Source of the DNA: JACCZH01 sp963729445
GTDB taxonomy: Bacteria; Chloroflexota; Chloroflexia; Thermomicrobiales; CFX8
DNA: 64,000 nt
Assembly (NCBI GenBank): GCA_963729445.1
Contig: CAVSNU010000003.1
Coordinates: 124,001-188,000, forward strand
Direction: 5' to 3'
The position numbers were made by a program, and so were the translations under genes. This document shows positions 54,037 to 62,959 of this stretch, piece after piece; the stretch's first letter is position 1, and each line of letters opens with the position of its first letter. The notes under the pieces are model-generated. The model saw only the letters and a program-made list of their open reading frames with translations. It searched no databases and was not told the DNA's origin.

Positions 54037-55474
54037 CGAGAGGTTTCCTTCCCGTTCTTCCTTCATCTGCCGCCGGCCGATTCCCGGCGGCAGGCACGTT
54101 AACCGTGGCGGTCATAGATGCATCCGCCGCCCGGCTGGAGCTGCGCCGGATCAGCCGCTCTTCGCCGCTCTCTGCGCGCCCTACCTGCGCTCCGCCAATG
54201 TCCAGTAACACGGAGGCAAGTTTCTCGGGATCGTGGCGCAAAGGAAATTCAGGGTTTACGACGTCGCGTTCTTCGATCACGACTTCACCATCGTAATCCC
54301 CAAGTCCATTGTAACGGACCGCAGCTACTCCCCATTCCGGCTTGATCCCGGTGACGGAGGGCGCCAGGTTCGAGTTGACCAGCACACGATCAACCGGCAA
54401 CCCGCCACAATGTTGGTCCAGCGCTTTCAGGTGATCGAAGACGGTAAAGCCATCCGTCTCACCGGGTTGTGTCGCGACGTTGCAGACATACACGCGCTCG
54501 CCCGGAGCAAACCGTAATGCATGGGCAATGCCTTCGACCAGGAGGTTGGGAATAACTGATGTATACAGACTGCCCGGTCCGAGGACGACGAGGTCGGCTG
54601 AGAGAATCGCCTCGATGGCTGGGTCGTACGCTTCGGCGGAGCGTGGCTCCAGGAAGACCCTCTCGATGCGTGCCTGCTCGCGGACGATCGTCGTTTCACC
54701 GTACAGCGTCCGTCCATCGGCCATCTCTGCCGCGACGATGATATTTTCCAGGGAGGACGGTACGACCGTACCGCGAATATTCAATACCCGTGATGACTCA
54801 ATGATCGCCTGTTCGAAGCTACCGCTAACCTTCGCCAACGCGGTAATGAAAAGGTTGCCGAACGAGTGCCCGTTCAGTCCGGAGTCCTCTGAGTCGAAAC
54901 GGTACTGGAAGAGCTCTGAGAGCAGCGTCTCGGAGTCCGCGAGCGCAACGAGGCAGTTCCGAATGTCACCCGGCGCAGGCACGTTGAACTCTGTCCGGAG
55001 ACGGCCGGACGATCCTCCATCGTCACCGACGGTCACAATCGCGGTGATCTCCACATTGTGGACCTTGAGGCCGCGCAGCAACGTAGACAGTCCCGTGCCG
55101 CCGCCTATCGTGACGATGCGCAGCTCCGGCTCGATCTCACCAAAGCGATGCGTGGCAATGATGTCGGCAAGCCCCGGGCTGCCGGCCCTCTGGTCCATGA
55201 ATGGGCTCAAGAGCGATCTGGATAGCTGGTAGAGGCCGACGAGAATAAAGGTCGCGCCGGGGACGAGGACCACCATCTCTCGATAGGGGTGGGGGATGAA
55301 TTGCAGGGTGATCAATTGAACGAAATAGGTGGTTGACGACGGAAACTCGTAGTTACGGTAGATCCACGCGAGGCCCATCGCGATGGAGAGGCTCGTGGTC
55401 ACGATCCCGGCTGAAAGCATAATGATCCAGCGTTTGATCATCATGCCTCGACGAAGCCATGTTCTGTACTTCAT
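54014..55474 (-). CDS. yvcK: YvcK/CofD-like gluconeogenesis factor with N-terminal membrane segments
   Basis: 486 residues from ATG 55474. Two hydrophobic helices (about 15-38 and 62-82) anchor the protein. The YvcK domain begins RIVTIGGGTGLSTLLRGLK and includes TVGDDGGSSGRLR and PGDIRNCLVAL. Bacterial YvcK binds UDP-sugars and affects gluconeogenic growth and cell-wall synthesis; Bacillus YvcK has no membrane helices. It is unusually placed at the head of the gap-pgk-tpiA-secG operon. Confidence 0.88.
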   Translation of the reverse strand: MKYRTWLRRGMMIKRWIIMLSAGIVTTSLSIAMGLAWIYRNYEFPSSTTYFVQLITLQFIPHPYREMVVLVPGATFILVGLYQLSRSLLSPFMDQRAGSPGLADIIATHRFGEIEPELRIVTIGGGTGLSTLLRGLKVHNVEITAIVTVGDDGGSSGRLRTEFNVPAPGDIRNCLVALADSETLLSELFQYRFDSEDSGLNGHSFGNLFITALAKVSGSFEQAIIESSRVLNIRGTVVPSSLENIIVAAEMADGRTLYGETTIVREQARIERVFLEPRSAEAYDPAIEAILSADLVVLGPGSLYTSVIPNLLVEGIAHALRFAPGERVYVCNVATQPGETDGFTVFDHLKALDQHCGGLPVDRVLVNSNLAPSVTGIKPEWGVAAVRYNGLGDYDGEVVIEERDVVNPEFPLRHDPEKLASVLLDIGGAQVGRAESGEERLIRRSSSRAADASMTATVNVPAAGNRPAADEGRTGRKPLDGNANRD

Positions 55475-55643
55475 GACCCGGAATTCCACCTCCCGATTGA
55501 CCGTAGCCGGCGGCGCCAGTATAGCACGGCGCCTTCCTTGGCCCGGCGGCAACACCGCCATTGGGTTGGCGTGGCCCGGCCGGCAGCGTGCGCGGGTTTC
55601 CTTTACAATTTCAGTGTCTGCGGCACGCAACAGTGGATGATCG

Positions 55644-55673
55644 TTGGAGGAAATGCGGCGATTTTGTTATCAT
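55644..55673 (+). promoter_or_regulatory. Promoter of the nusA-infB operon
   Basis: TTGGAG at 55644-55649, an 18-nt spacer and TATCAT at 55668-55673. Transcription would start near 55680, about 22 nt before the leader terminator. Confidence 0.5.
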
Positions 55674-55701
55674 TATGGACTGGAACTGATGCGCCCGGTT
55701 A

Positions 55702-55730
55702 CGAAGTGGGCACCGCCCACTTCGTTTTTT
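55702..55730 (+). terminator. Intrinsic terminator in the nusA leader (possible attenuator)
   Basis: Perfect 10-bp stem CGAAGTGGGC (55702-55711) with GCCCACTTCG (55715-55724), a 3-nt ACC loop and six T. No gene precedes it on this strand for over 1 kb, so it most likely acts on the leader RNA of nusA, which begins 141 nt further on. Confidence 0.82.
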
Positions 55731-55871
55731 GTCCCGGCCCCGGTCTTCGAAGCTGCGGACGACGCACCATAACCGTAACCGTACTCAAAATAGTACGCGA
55801 TCCCGACCCGGCGTTACCGGAGATGTTCCTCCGATCACGTAACAATTAAAGACAAGAGAGGTATCCGGGGT

Positions 55872-57197
55872 ATGAAGAGCGATCTATACACCGCTATTGC
55901 TCAAATCTCAGCAGAGCGCGGTATCCCCCGAGAAGCCGTTCTAGAAGCCGTCGAGCAGGCGCTGCGGACTGTGTATAAGAAGATGTCCGGCAGCGAAGAC
56001 TATGTCGAAGTCGAGCTTGAGGGCACGTCTGGGACGATCAACATCACAGGCGTAAAGAGGGTTGTGGAGGAGGTCGAAGACTCCACCGCCGAGGTTTCGC
56101 TTGCGAACGCTCGCGAGATCGACCCAGACGCCTATATTGGCAAAGAGTACCGCTATCCCCTTCCAACACCTGAAAATTTCGGTCGCATCGCCGCGCAGAC
56201 GGCCAAGCAGGTCATTCTGCAGCGGATCCGCGATTTTGAGCGTGAGACCGTCTATGAGGAGTTCGCCGACCGTGTCGGCGAGGTGATGAACGGCATCATC
56301 CAGCGCGCTGATGCGCGGGCCGTCATCGTGGATCTCGGGAAGGCCGAGGCGGTCATGCCTGCTCGCGAGCAGGTACCCAACGAACGCTATCGGCAGGGCC
56401 AACGCCTCAAGGTCTATCTCCTCGATGTAAACAAAGATCCGCGCGGCCCCCAATTGATCGTGAGCCGGACCCACGGGGCGCTGATCAAGCGCTTGTTTGA
56501 ACTGGAAGTGCCGGAGATCTTCTCTGGTGCTGTCGAGATCATGGCGATCGCTCGTGAGCCAGGGCTTCGCAGCAAAGTAGCGGTTGCCGCTCGGCAGGAA
56601 AATGTCGATCCAGTCGGGTCGTGCGTCGGAATTCGAGGCGTGCGCATCCAGAACATCGTGAACGAGCTGTACGGTGAAAAGATTGATGTCATCGAATACT
56701 CACCGGACACGAGCACATTCATTGCAAACGCGCTCTCACCGGCCAAACCGATCAGCGTGACGCTCAACGAAGAGGACAAGGTTGCTCGCGTGATTGTTCC
56801 CAGCGACCAGATGTCGCTGGCGATCGGGAAAGACGGACAGAATGCCCGGCTGGCTTACAAACTGACCGGCTGGCGGATTGACGTGAAGGATCCGGAATCG
56901 CTCCGCGACCAGGATGATGAGATCCTGCGCCAGGCGCGTGCCGCTCTGGCCGACGTTCCCGATGCCCTCATGGTGCAGGGGCGCCAGCCGCGTTTGGTGC
57001 GCCCTGACGGACTGGTCTCAATGCGCGACAAGGAGTTCGGACCTCTTCCCGATGAGCTCATCGGCATGAGTGTCGACGTTGAGCTCGTCGGTAACGTGTT
57101 GTCCGTTTATTACGACCGCGATATCCGGGCTCGCTTCGACTTCGCTACGGGCGACGAGCTGCCGCTGTATGAGGACGTCACGTCAAGCAACGATTAA
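55872..57197 (+). CDS. nusA: Transcription termination/antitermination factor NusA
   Basis: 441 residues: N-terminal RNAP-binding domain (1-125), S1 domain (about 130-200, with GIIQRADARAVIVDLG), KH1 and KH2 (GIRGVRIQNIVNELYGEKIDV and SLAIGKDGQNARLA). About 85 residues beyond KH2 (from RLVRPDGL to the end) do not match the usual NusA tail that I know. NusA modulates pausing, termination and antitermination. A GAGAGG-type site lies before ATG 55872. First gene of the translation/RNA-maturation operon. Confidence 0.95.
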   Translation: MKSDLYTAIAQISAERGIPREAVLEAVEQALRTVYKKMSGSEDYVEVELEGTSGTINITGVKRVVEEVEDSTAEVSLANAREIDPDAYIGKEYRYPLPTPENFGRIAAQTAKQVILQRIRDFERETVYEEFADRVGEVMNGIIQRADARAVIVDLGKAEAVMPAREQVPNERYRQGQRLKVYLLDVNKDPRGPQLIVSRTHGALIKRLFELEVPEIFSGAVEIMAIAREPGLRSKVAVAARQENVDPVGSCVGIRGVRIQNIVNELYGEKIDVIEYSPDTSTFIANALSPAKPISVTLNEEDKVARVIVPSDQMSLAIGKDGQNARLAYKLTGWRIDVKDPESLRDQDDEILRQARAALADVPDALMVQGRQPRLVRPDGLVSMRDKEFGPLPDELIGMSVDVELVGNVLSVYYDRDIRARFDFATGDELPLYEDVTSSND

Positions 57198-57235
57198 CAC
57201 GAGGTTCTGATTCGAAAGCGACAACGATAGGCAGC

Positions 57236-57574
57236 GTGCTTATGACACCAGACACACCGCCGGCACGCGCGCAGAAGAAGAGAGGCGGGCCGCGGCCAAA
57301 GCATGTGCCGCAGCGAATGTGTGTCGCGTGCCGGCAGAAGGATGCCAAGCGCGCGTATGTGCGCGTGGTCCGCACGCCTGGAGGGCATGTCGAGGTTGAC
57401 CTGACGGGCAAAGCGAATGGACGCGGTGCCTACTTGTGCCAGCGCCGGCAATGCTGGCAGAGGGCGCTGGAAACGGGCGCCCTGGGGCGAGCGTTGAACG
57501 TGGAGATTGACTCCGAGACGCAACAGGTGCTCGCAGAGTACGCCCGGTCGCATTTTCCGCCCGACGAAGAATAG
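57236..57574 (+). CDS. ylxR: YlxR family RNA-binding protein (DUF448)
   Basis: 112 residues (110 if ATG 57242 is used). The conserved core is RMCVACRQKDAKRAYVRVVR and NGRGAYLCQ, typical of YlxR, a small basic protein between nusA and infB, described as nucleoid- or RNase P-associated. The N-terminus is Lys/Arg/Pro-rich. The L7Ae-like gene often found between ylxR and infB is missing here. Confidence 0.92.
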   Translation: MLMTPDTPPARAQKKRGGPRPKHVPQRMCVACRQKDAKRAYVRVVRTPGGHVEVDLTGKANGRGAYLCQRRQCWQRALETGALGRALNVEIDSETQQVLAEYARSHFPPDEE

Positions 57575-57631
57575 ACACGACCTTTCCCGGCGGGTAGTAG
57601 CCGGACATTTTTGAAGCTAAGGAGGCTAACA

Positions 57632-59536
57632 ATGAGCGCAAGATACAGAGGCTCAGGCGGTGGTGGCGGAGGCGCGCGCGGACGCCGCAAGGGCGGCAAA
57701 CGCGGCGACGACCGATCGCGCAACGGAGGAGTAGCCACACAGACTGCGACCCCGAAGCGTCCAGATGGAACGGTAACGCTCGGCTCCGTCATGTCGGTAG
57801 GCGAGCTGGCAGAGGCACTGCAGACCTCGCCGGTTGAGGTCATCAGAGAGTTGATGGGCCTTGGCATCATGGCGTCTATCAACCAGCAGGTTGACTATGA
57901 CACGGCCAAGAACGTCGCAAACGCACTTGAGATCGAGACCGAGCAGCACGTACCTGAGTTCGTTCAGGCAGCCTCGGAGGAGATTGAGAGCCGGCGCGAC
58001 GAGGGGGCAAGCGACCCCGAGGCAGTCGCCCGGCCACCGATCGTCACCATCATGGGTCATGTCGACCACGGTAAGACCAAGCTGCTCGACGCCATTCGTC
58101 AGACGCGTGTGGCCGAGGGCGAGGCTGGCGGTATCACCCAGCAGATCGGTGCCTACCAGGTAGAGGTTCAGAAGCGAAAGATTACATTCCTTGACACTCC
58201 CGGCCACGAGGCCTTCACAGCCATGCGTGCCCGTGGGGCCAAGGCAACAGACATCGCCGTCCTGGTCGTGGCCGCCGACGACGGCGTCATGCCTCAGACT
58301 CGCGAGGCCGTTGCCCACGCTAAATCCGCCCAGGTTCCAATTATCGTCGCGATCAACAAGATCGACCTTGAAGGGGCTAACCCTGATCGTGTGAAGCAGC
58401 AGTTGAGCGAAATTGAGCTTATCCCCGAGGACTACGGTGGCGACACGCCGGTGGTTGAGCTCTCCGCCAAGGAGAACCTCGGTATCGATGACTTGCTCGA
58501 GGTTATTCTGCTGGTCGCGGATATTGAAGAATTGAAAGCCAACCCGCACAAGCCGGCTGTGGGAGTGGTCATTGAAGCGCAGATGGATCGCAATCGCGGC
58601 ATCTCCGCGTCGGTGCTCATTCAATCCGGAACACTCAAGGTGCGTGAAATGGCTGTCGCTGGCGCGACGTACGGGCGCATCAAGGCAATGTACGACGACC
58701 AGGGACGCAGGTTGCGGCGCGCGGAGCCTTCCACTCCGGTAGAGGTGTACGGGCTCTTCGAGCTCCCGCAGGCCGGTGATATCTTCCAGGTAGTGGAAGA
58801 TGAAAAGATCGCTCGCGATATCGCCGAGCAGCGTGCCCGCCAGCAACAGGCCGAGTCCCTCATGCCAACCTCAAGATTCAACCTCGACGACATCTATTCG
58901 CAGATGCAAGAGGGTGGAACGAAGGAGCTCCCGATCGTTCTCAAGGCAGACACACAGGGCTCACTGGGCGCAGTTCAGGGCAGCCTCGCCAAGGTGAGCG
59001 AGCGCACGGACGCCGCGACGATTACGATCGTCCACACTGGCACGGGCGCAATCAACGAGTCAGATGTTCACCTGGCGGTGGCATCACGCGGCATCATTAT
59101 TGGATTCAATGTACGACCTGACCCGGCAGCCAAGCGAGCCGCCGATGCAGATAACATCGACATCCGGTTCTATAACGTTATCTATCATCTGACGGACGAT
59201 ATCGAGGCAGCCATGAAGGGTCTCCTCGATCCCGAGAAGCGCGAAGTCACCGACGGATACGCCGAAGTACGCGAGATCTTTCGCCTCCCGAACCGTATCG
59301 TGGTGGCAGGGCTCTATGTCCTGGACGGCAAGGTTACGCGGAACTCGAGGGTCAGAGTGTTGCGGAACGGCGCGGTGATGAATGACACCACGGTGTCCTC
59401 CATGAAGCGCTTTAAAGATGATGTTCGTGAAGTTGCAGCAGGCTATGAGTGTGGAGTATCACTCGTAGGCTACAACGAGCTCGAAGAAGGCGATCAACTC
59501 GAGTTCTACCGCATCGAAGAGGTTGCTCGAACCTAG
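57632..59536 (+). CDS. infB: Translation initiation factor IF-2
   Basis: 634 residues. ATG 57632 has a strong AAGGAGG 6 nt upstream, so the 7 extra upstream codons are not used. A short Gly/Arg-rich N-terminus (GSGGGGGGARGRRKGG) is followed by the IF2-N helical module (TLGSVMSVGELAEAL). The GTP domain has IMGHVDHGKTKLLD, DTPGHEAF and NKIDL. Domains II, III and IV follow. It brings fMet-tRNA to the 30S subunit. The N-terminal extension is much shorter than in Proteobacteria. Confidence 0.96.
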   Translation: MSARYRGSGGGGGGARGRRKGGKRGDDRSRNGGVATQTATPKRPDGTVTLGSVMSVGELAEALQTSPVEVIRELMGLGIMASINQQVDYDTAKNVANALEIETEQHVPEFVQAASEEIESRRDEGASDPEAVARPPIVTIMGHVDHGKTKLLDAIRQTRVAEGEAGGITQQIGAYQVEVQKRKITFLDTPGHEAFTAMRARGAKATDIAVLVVAADDGVMPQTREAVAHAKSAQVPIIVAINKIDLEGANPDRVKQQLSEIELIPEDYGGDTPVVELSAKENLGIDDLLEVILLVADIEELKANPHKPAVGVVIEAQMDRNRGISASVLIQSGTLKVREMAVAGATYGRIKAMYDDQGRRLRRAEPSTPVEVYGLFELPQAGDIFQVVEDEKIARDIAEQRARQQQAESLMPTSRFNLDDIYSQMQEGGTKELPIVLKADTQGSLGAVQGSLAKVSERTDAATITIVHTGTGAINESDVHLAVASRGIIIGFNVRPDPAAKRAADADNIDIRFYNVIYHLTDDIEAAMKGLLDPEKREVTDGYAEVREIFRLPNRIVVAGLYVLDGKVTRNSRVRVLRNGAVMNDTTVSSMKRFKDDVREVAAGYECGVSLVGYNELEEGDQLEFYRIEEVART

Positions 59537-59588
59537 GACCGTCGGCACGGCCCTCTGTTGGTTGAGTACTGAGTGAGGCGGCTATCCC

Positions 59589-59978
59589 ATGACTGGGCGC
59601 AGAAAACGGCAGGTCGGCGATCTTCTACGGGATGAAGTCAGCTTCCTGATCCAGCGAGGGTTGAAAGACCCTCGTATTGGATTTACGAGCGTCACCCGGG
59701 TTGAGGTGAGTCCCGACCTGCGCTATGCCACGATCTTCGTCAGTGTCCTGGGTACCGAAGAGGAGCAGAGCGAAACGCTGGTTGCCCTCAACAGTGCGTC
59801 TGGATTCATCCGGCACGAGCTCGGCCCCAAGTTGACGATGCGTAACATCCCAATGGTCTCCTTTCGTCTTGACCGTTCAATGCAACATGCCGAGAATGTC
59901 GCGCGGTTGCTCAGGGAGATCGACCTCCCACCGGAATCGGAAACGAGCACGCCGACTGATTCTGACGGAAAGGCATAG
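59589..59978 (+). CDS. rbfA: Ribosome-binding factor A
   Basis: 129 residues with a KH-like fold. RKRQVGDLLRDEVSFLIQRGLKDPR, then VTRVEVSPDLRYATIFVSV, are the family pattern. RbfA helps late 16S rRNA maturation in the 30S subunit and cold adaptation. It sits between infB and the DHH gene, the usual order. Confidence 0.95.
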   Translation: MTGRRKRQVGDLLRDEVSFLIQRGLKDPRIGFTSVTRVEVSPDLRYATIFVSVLGTEEEQSETLVALNSASGFIRHELGPKLTMRNIPMVSFRLDRSMQHAENVARLLREIDLPPESETSTPTDSDGKA

Positions 59979-59983
59979 CCGGC

Positions 59984-61066
59984 GTGACAGCTGGAACAAC
60001 TGACGGAGTTTCAACCCCACAGCATGAGACAGTCGCCGACATTCCGGCACGCGCGCTCGAGTTGCGGGACATGATCCTGCAGCACGAACGACCGGCGATC
60101 ATCACCCACGCCAACCCTGACGCCGACGCGGTCGCCTCGGTGCTCGCGATGCGCGCGCTTTGCGAGTTCCTCGATCGACCGCCGGTGGTCACGGTTGCCG
60201 GGGACGGCCAGATTCCCGCCAACCTGATGTTTCTGCACAATGTGCTCACGCTCACCCTGCGCGCCGATGAAGCCATTCAGACCGCCGATCTGTTGATTTA
60301 TGTCGACTGCGCCGACATGGCGCGAGTCGGACCGCTGTACGACGACGCCCCGGAGTATTTCGAGAACCATCCTGCCACCGTGAACATCGATCACCACGTA
60401 ACCAACCAGCGGTTCGGTACTCTCAACTGTGTCGTCCCGACGGCGGCGGCAACGTCTGAGATTCTTGAGATTATCCGCGAAGTGCTTGAGGTGCCCATCG
60501 AGGTGCCCCTCGCGACGGCAATGTTGGCCGGGATCTATGGTGACACGCTGGGTCTTCGGACTCCCAGCACGACTCCGACAACGATGCGCGTCGCGGCCGA
60601 GCTACTCGAAGTCGGCGCTGAGCTGGATCTCGTCGTTGACTGGTTGTTCCGGGTGAAGTCCTACGCCGCCGTGAAGCTCTGGGCCGAAGCACTCAGTCGC
60701 GCTACGTGGTCCGGTCCGTTGATATGGACCCATGTCGACCGCGAGATGCTTGACCGAACGCAATCGGTACCGTCAGAAGTTGAAGGTCTTGTGAACTTCC
60801 TGGCCGGAACCATCGGAGCGCGAGCGGCTGCGCTCGCATACGAAGAGTCAAATGGTTGGCGACTTAGCCTGCGCTCGGTCCACGACGATGTTGATGTCGC
60901 GGAGCTCGCCAAATCCTACGGAGGCGGAGGGCATCCGCGGGCCGCCGGACTGCGTCTGCCTGGCGACGTCGCCGCGCTGAAGGAGTTTGCCGATACGCTC
61001 GGTCGAGCGGTCGCAGTTCCGGGCAATCAATCGGAATCTCCGTGTACTGATGACAACGAGAGCTAA
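59984..61066 (+). CDS. DHH-family phosphoesterase (NrnA-like oligoribonuclease/pAp phosphatase)
   Basis: 360 residues. The DHH domain has THANPDADAVASV (His42, Asp46, Asp48), VDCAD, and DHH at 136-138 (NIDHHVTN). The DHHA1 domain ends with GGGGHPRAAGLRLPG. NrnA degrades short RNAs and dephosphorylates pAp. The GTG start at 59984 follows rbfA by 5 nt. Placement between rbfA and truB is typical. Confidence 0.92.
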   Translation: MTAGTTDGVSTPQHETVADIPARALELRDMILQHERPAIITHANPDADAVASVLAMRALCEFLDRPPVVTVAGDGQIPANLMFLHNVLTLTLRADEAIQTADLLIYVDCADMARVGPLYDDAPEYFENHPATVNIDHHVTNQRFGTLNCVVPTAAATSEILEIIREVLEVPIEVPLATAMLAGIYGDTLGLRTPSTTPTTMRVAAELLEVGAELDLVVDWLFRVKSYAAVKLWAEALSRATWSGPLIWTHVDREMLDRTQSVPSEVEGLVNFLAGTIGARAAALAYEESNGWRLSLRSVHDDVDVAELAKSYGGGGHPRAAGLRLPGDVAALKEFADTLGRAVAVPGNQSESPCTDDNES

Positions 61067-61985
61067 GGAGTCCGATCTCCACGGTCTCCTGGTGATTGAT
61101 AAACCACCCCACATCACATCGCATGACGTGGTTGCCCGGGTACGCCGTCTGACCGGTATACGCCGAGTTGGCCACGCAGGCACGCTGGACCCGTTCGCGA
61201 CAGGCGTCGTGGTGGTTGCGGTGGGCCGGGCGACTCGCATCTTGCAGTACGTCCAGGATGCCGACAAAACCTACCTCGCACATGTCGTGCTTGGCGCTGA
61301 GACTGACAGCGCTGACGTTGAGGGGCTCGTCACTGCACGCGATCTGCCTGATGCATGGCCCGACCGTAAAGCAGTCGAGCATGTGCTCGGGCAATTCGTC
61401 GGTGAGACAGAACAGATTCCGCCGATCTACTCAGCCATCAAGGTTGGCGGGCAACCGCTGTACCGCCAGGCACGCGCGGGCAAGGACGTCACCGCCCCGC
61501 CGCGTCGCGTGCAGATTCACTCGATTGAGCTTGTCGAGTATGACCCCCCGGACCTGATCATCAGGGTACATTGCGGCAAGGGCACGTATATCCGTTCGCT
61601 GGCCCGGGACATCGGTATGAACCTCGGTACGAGAGCGTACTGTCACGGATTGCAGCGCACCGCCGTCGGACCATTCTGCCTTGCACAGTCCTGGACGCTG
61701 GACGCGTTAGCTGACATCAATCCACGCGAGCACTGGCATGAGATCGCTCTCCACCCTGATTCGGGAATCATCGGCATGCCTGCGGTCATCCTTTCGGAAC
61801 CCCAACAAACCGCGTGGTATCATGGCCAGTCGTTTACTGTGTCCAGCAACTGGAGTGGCGACGATAGACTGGTGCGAGTGTACGGCACGAGTGGCGACTT
61901 CCTGGGGGTTGGGCTCGAGCGCAGCGGCGGCCTGCTGAAGTCCGCGTTCGTGTTTGACGTCTGGAGTGAGGGTGAGCAAACTTGA
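61050..61985 (+). CDS. truB: tRNA pseudouridine-55 synthase
   Basis: 311 residues from ATG 61050, which overlaps the nrnA-like stop by 17 nt. The catalytic Asp47 is in GHAGTLDPFATG. IPPIYSAIKVGGQPLYRQAR and CGKGTYIRSLARDIG are further TruB marks. It makes the T-loop pseudouridine. The C-terminal part has a PUA-like region (SEPQQTAWYHGQSF). The frame is open to 60987, but the homology starts at HGLLVIDKP. Confidence 0.94.
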   Translation: MTTRAKESDLHGLLVIDKPPHITSHDVVARVRRLTGIRRVGHAGTLDPFATGVVVVAVGRATRILQYVQDADKTYLAHVVLGAETDSADVEGLVTARDLPDAWPDRKAVEHVLGQFVGETEQIPPIYSAIKVGGQPLYRQARAGKDVTAPPRRVQIHSIELVEYDPPDLIIRVHCGKGTYIRSLARDIGMNLGTRAYCHGLQRTAVGPFCLAQSWTLDALADINPREHWHEIALHPDSGIIGMPAVILSEPQQTAWYHGQSFTVSSNWSGDDRLVRVYGTSGDFLGVGLERSGGLLKSAFVFDVWSEGEQT

Positions 61986-62953
61986 CCGGTGTGCCTCGTC
62001 ATACAATCGAAGCGCTGTCCCTCGTGCGCCCTGGCCGGCACGTTGTCACGATCGGCAATTTTGACGGTGTTCACCTCGGGCACCAGCATCTCTTGTCCCT
62101 GGTAATGGCTCACGCCGCCCAGGTTGGGGCGTCATCGCTGGTAATCACCTTCGAACCGCATCCGATAGCGGTGCTGCGTCCCGAGCAGGCGCCGCCACGT
62201 ATTGCGACTCCGGACGAAAAGGTACGACGCCTGACTGATGCCGGGATCGAACAGGTGGTAGCCATTCCGTTCGACCTTGATTTCGCTTCGCTGTTGCCGG
62301 AAGAATTCTTGAGCATCATCGTCGATGCAGCCTGCCCTACCGATGTATTCGTCGGAGAAGGGTTCCGTTTCGGAAAGATGCGTGCCGGGGATGTAGGGAC
62401 GCTCACACGCTTCGGACACGAGCATGACTTCATCTGTCACACGGTTCCACCCCTGTCCGATGACCATGGAGTGATCAGTAGCTCGCGGGTGCGGTCGGCC
62501 CTCCTGAGTGGCGAGGTGGATGTGGCAACCCGCTTGCTTGGGAAGCGCTATCGGCTCGTCGGTAACGTCGAGCACGGTATGGCCCGTGGCCGTGACCTTG
62601 GGTATCCGACAGCGAATCTGGATGTGCCGTCCGACCTGTGTGTGCCGCGCGACGGTATCTACGCCGGTTATGCTCGTTTCGATGACCCCGATAGTAGACC
62701 GCACGAAGCGCTGATCTATATAGGTTCCAGTCCCACGTTTGGAGACCGTGACCGACTTGTCGAAGTCAATATCCTGGACTACCGTGGAGATCTATACGGG
62801 CACCAGCTTGAGATCGAGTTTGTCTCGTTTATCCGGGGTGACCAGGTGTTCGATACGACCGAGGCGCTGATGGCGCAAATGCAGGACGATGAGAGCACGT
62901 CACGCCAGGTGTTGAGCGAGACTGCTCCTGAATCACACTTGAGAGGCAACTGA
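61982..62953 (+). CDS. ribF: Bifunctional riboflavin kinase / FAD synthetase
   Basis: 323 residues. N-terminal FMN adenylyltransferase domain with TIGNFDGVHLGHQHLL and an ISSSRVRSAL motif. C-terminal riboflavin kinase domain with GRDLGYPTANLDV and GIYAGYARFD. It converts riboflavin to FMN and then FAD. The TTG start overlaps the truB stop (TTGA). Its position in the nusA-infB-truB cluster is common. Confidence 0.94.
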   Translation: MTGVPRHTIEALSLVRPGRHVVTIGNFDGVHLGHQHLLSLVMAHAAQVGASSLVITFEPHPIAVLRPEQAPPRIATPDEKVRRLTDAGIEQVVAIPFDLDFASLLPEEFLSIIVDAACPTDVFVGEGFRFGKMRAGDVGTLTRFGHEHDFICHTVPPLSDDHGVISSSRVRSALLSGEVDVATRLLGKRYRLVGNVEHGMARGRDLGYPTANLDVPSDLCVPRDGIYAGYARFDDPDSRPHEALIYIGSSPTFGDRDRLVEVNILDYRGDLYGHQLEIEFVSFIRGDQVFDTTEALMAQMQDDESTSRQVLSETAPESHLRGN

Positions 62954-62959
62954 CCAGAG

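Larger units (their letters stand above)
55475..55871. other. 397-nt intergenic region holding the nusA promoter and attenuator-like terminator
   Basis: Divergent space between yvcK and nusA. It contains a promoter at 55644-55673, an intrinsic terminator at 55702-55730, a small GTACT/AGTAC stem near 55784-55799 and a short repeated AACCGTAACCGTA. No open frame long enough for rimP, the usual gene before nusA, is present. An 8-codon frame (ATG 55821) is the only small one seen. Confidence 0.6.

Noticed and set aside
55731..55871. Remnant of rimP before nusA
   Set aside because: 141 nt with no RimP-like stretch in any frame; too short for the gene.
57653..58846. Long minus-strand frame (397 codons) antisense to infB
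   Set aside because: infB is unmistakable on the other strand. The antisense frame is a by-product of codon bias and has no family likeness.
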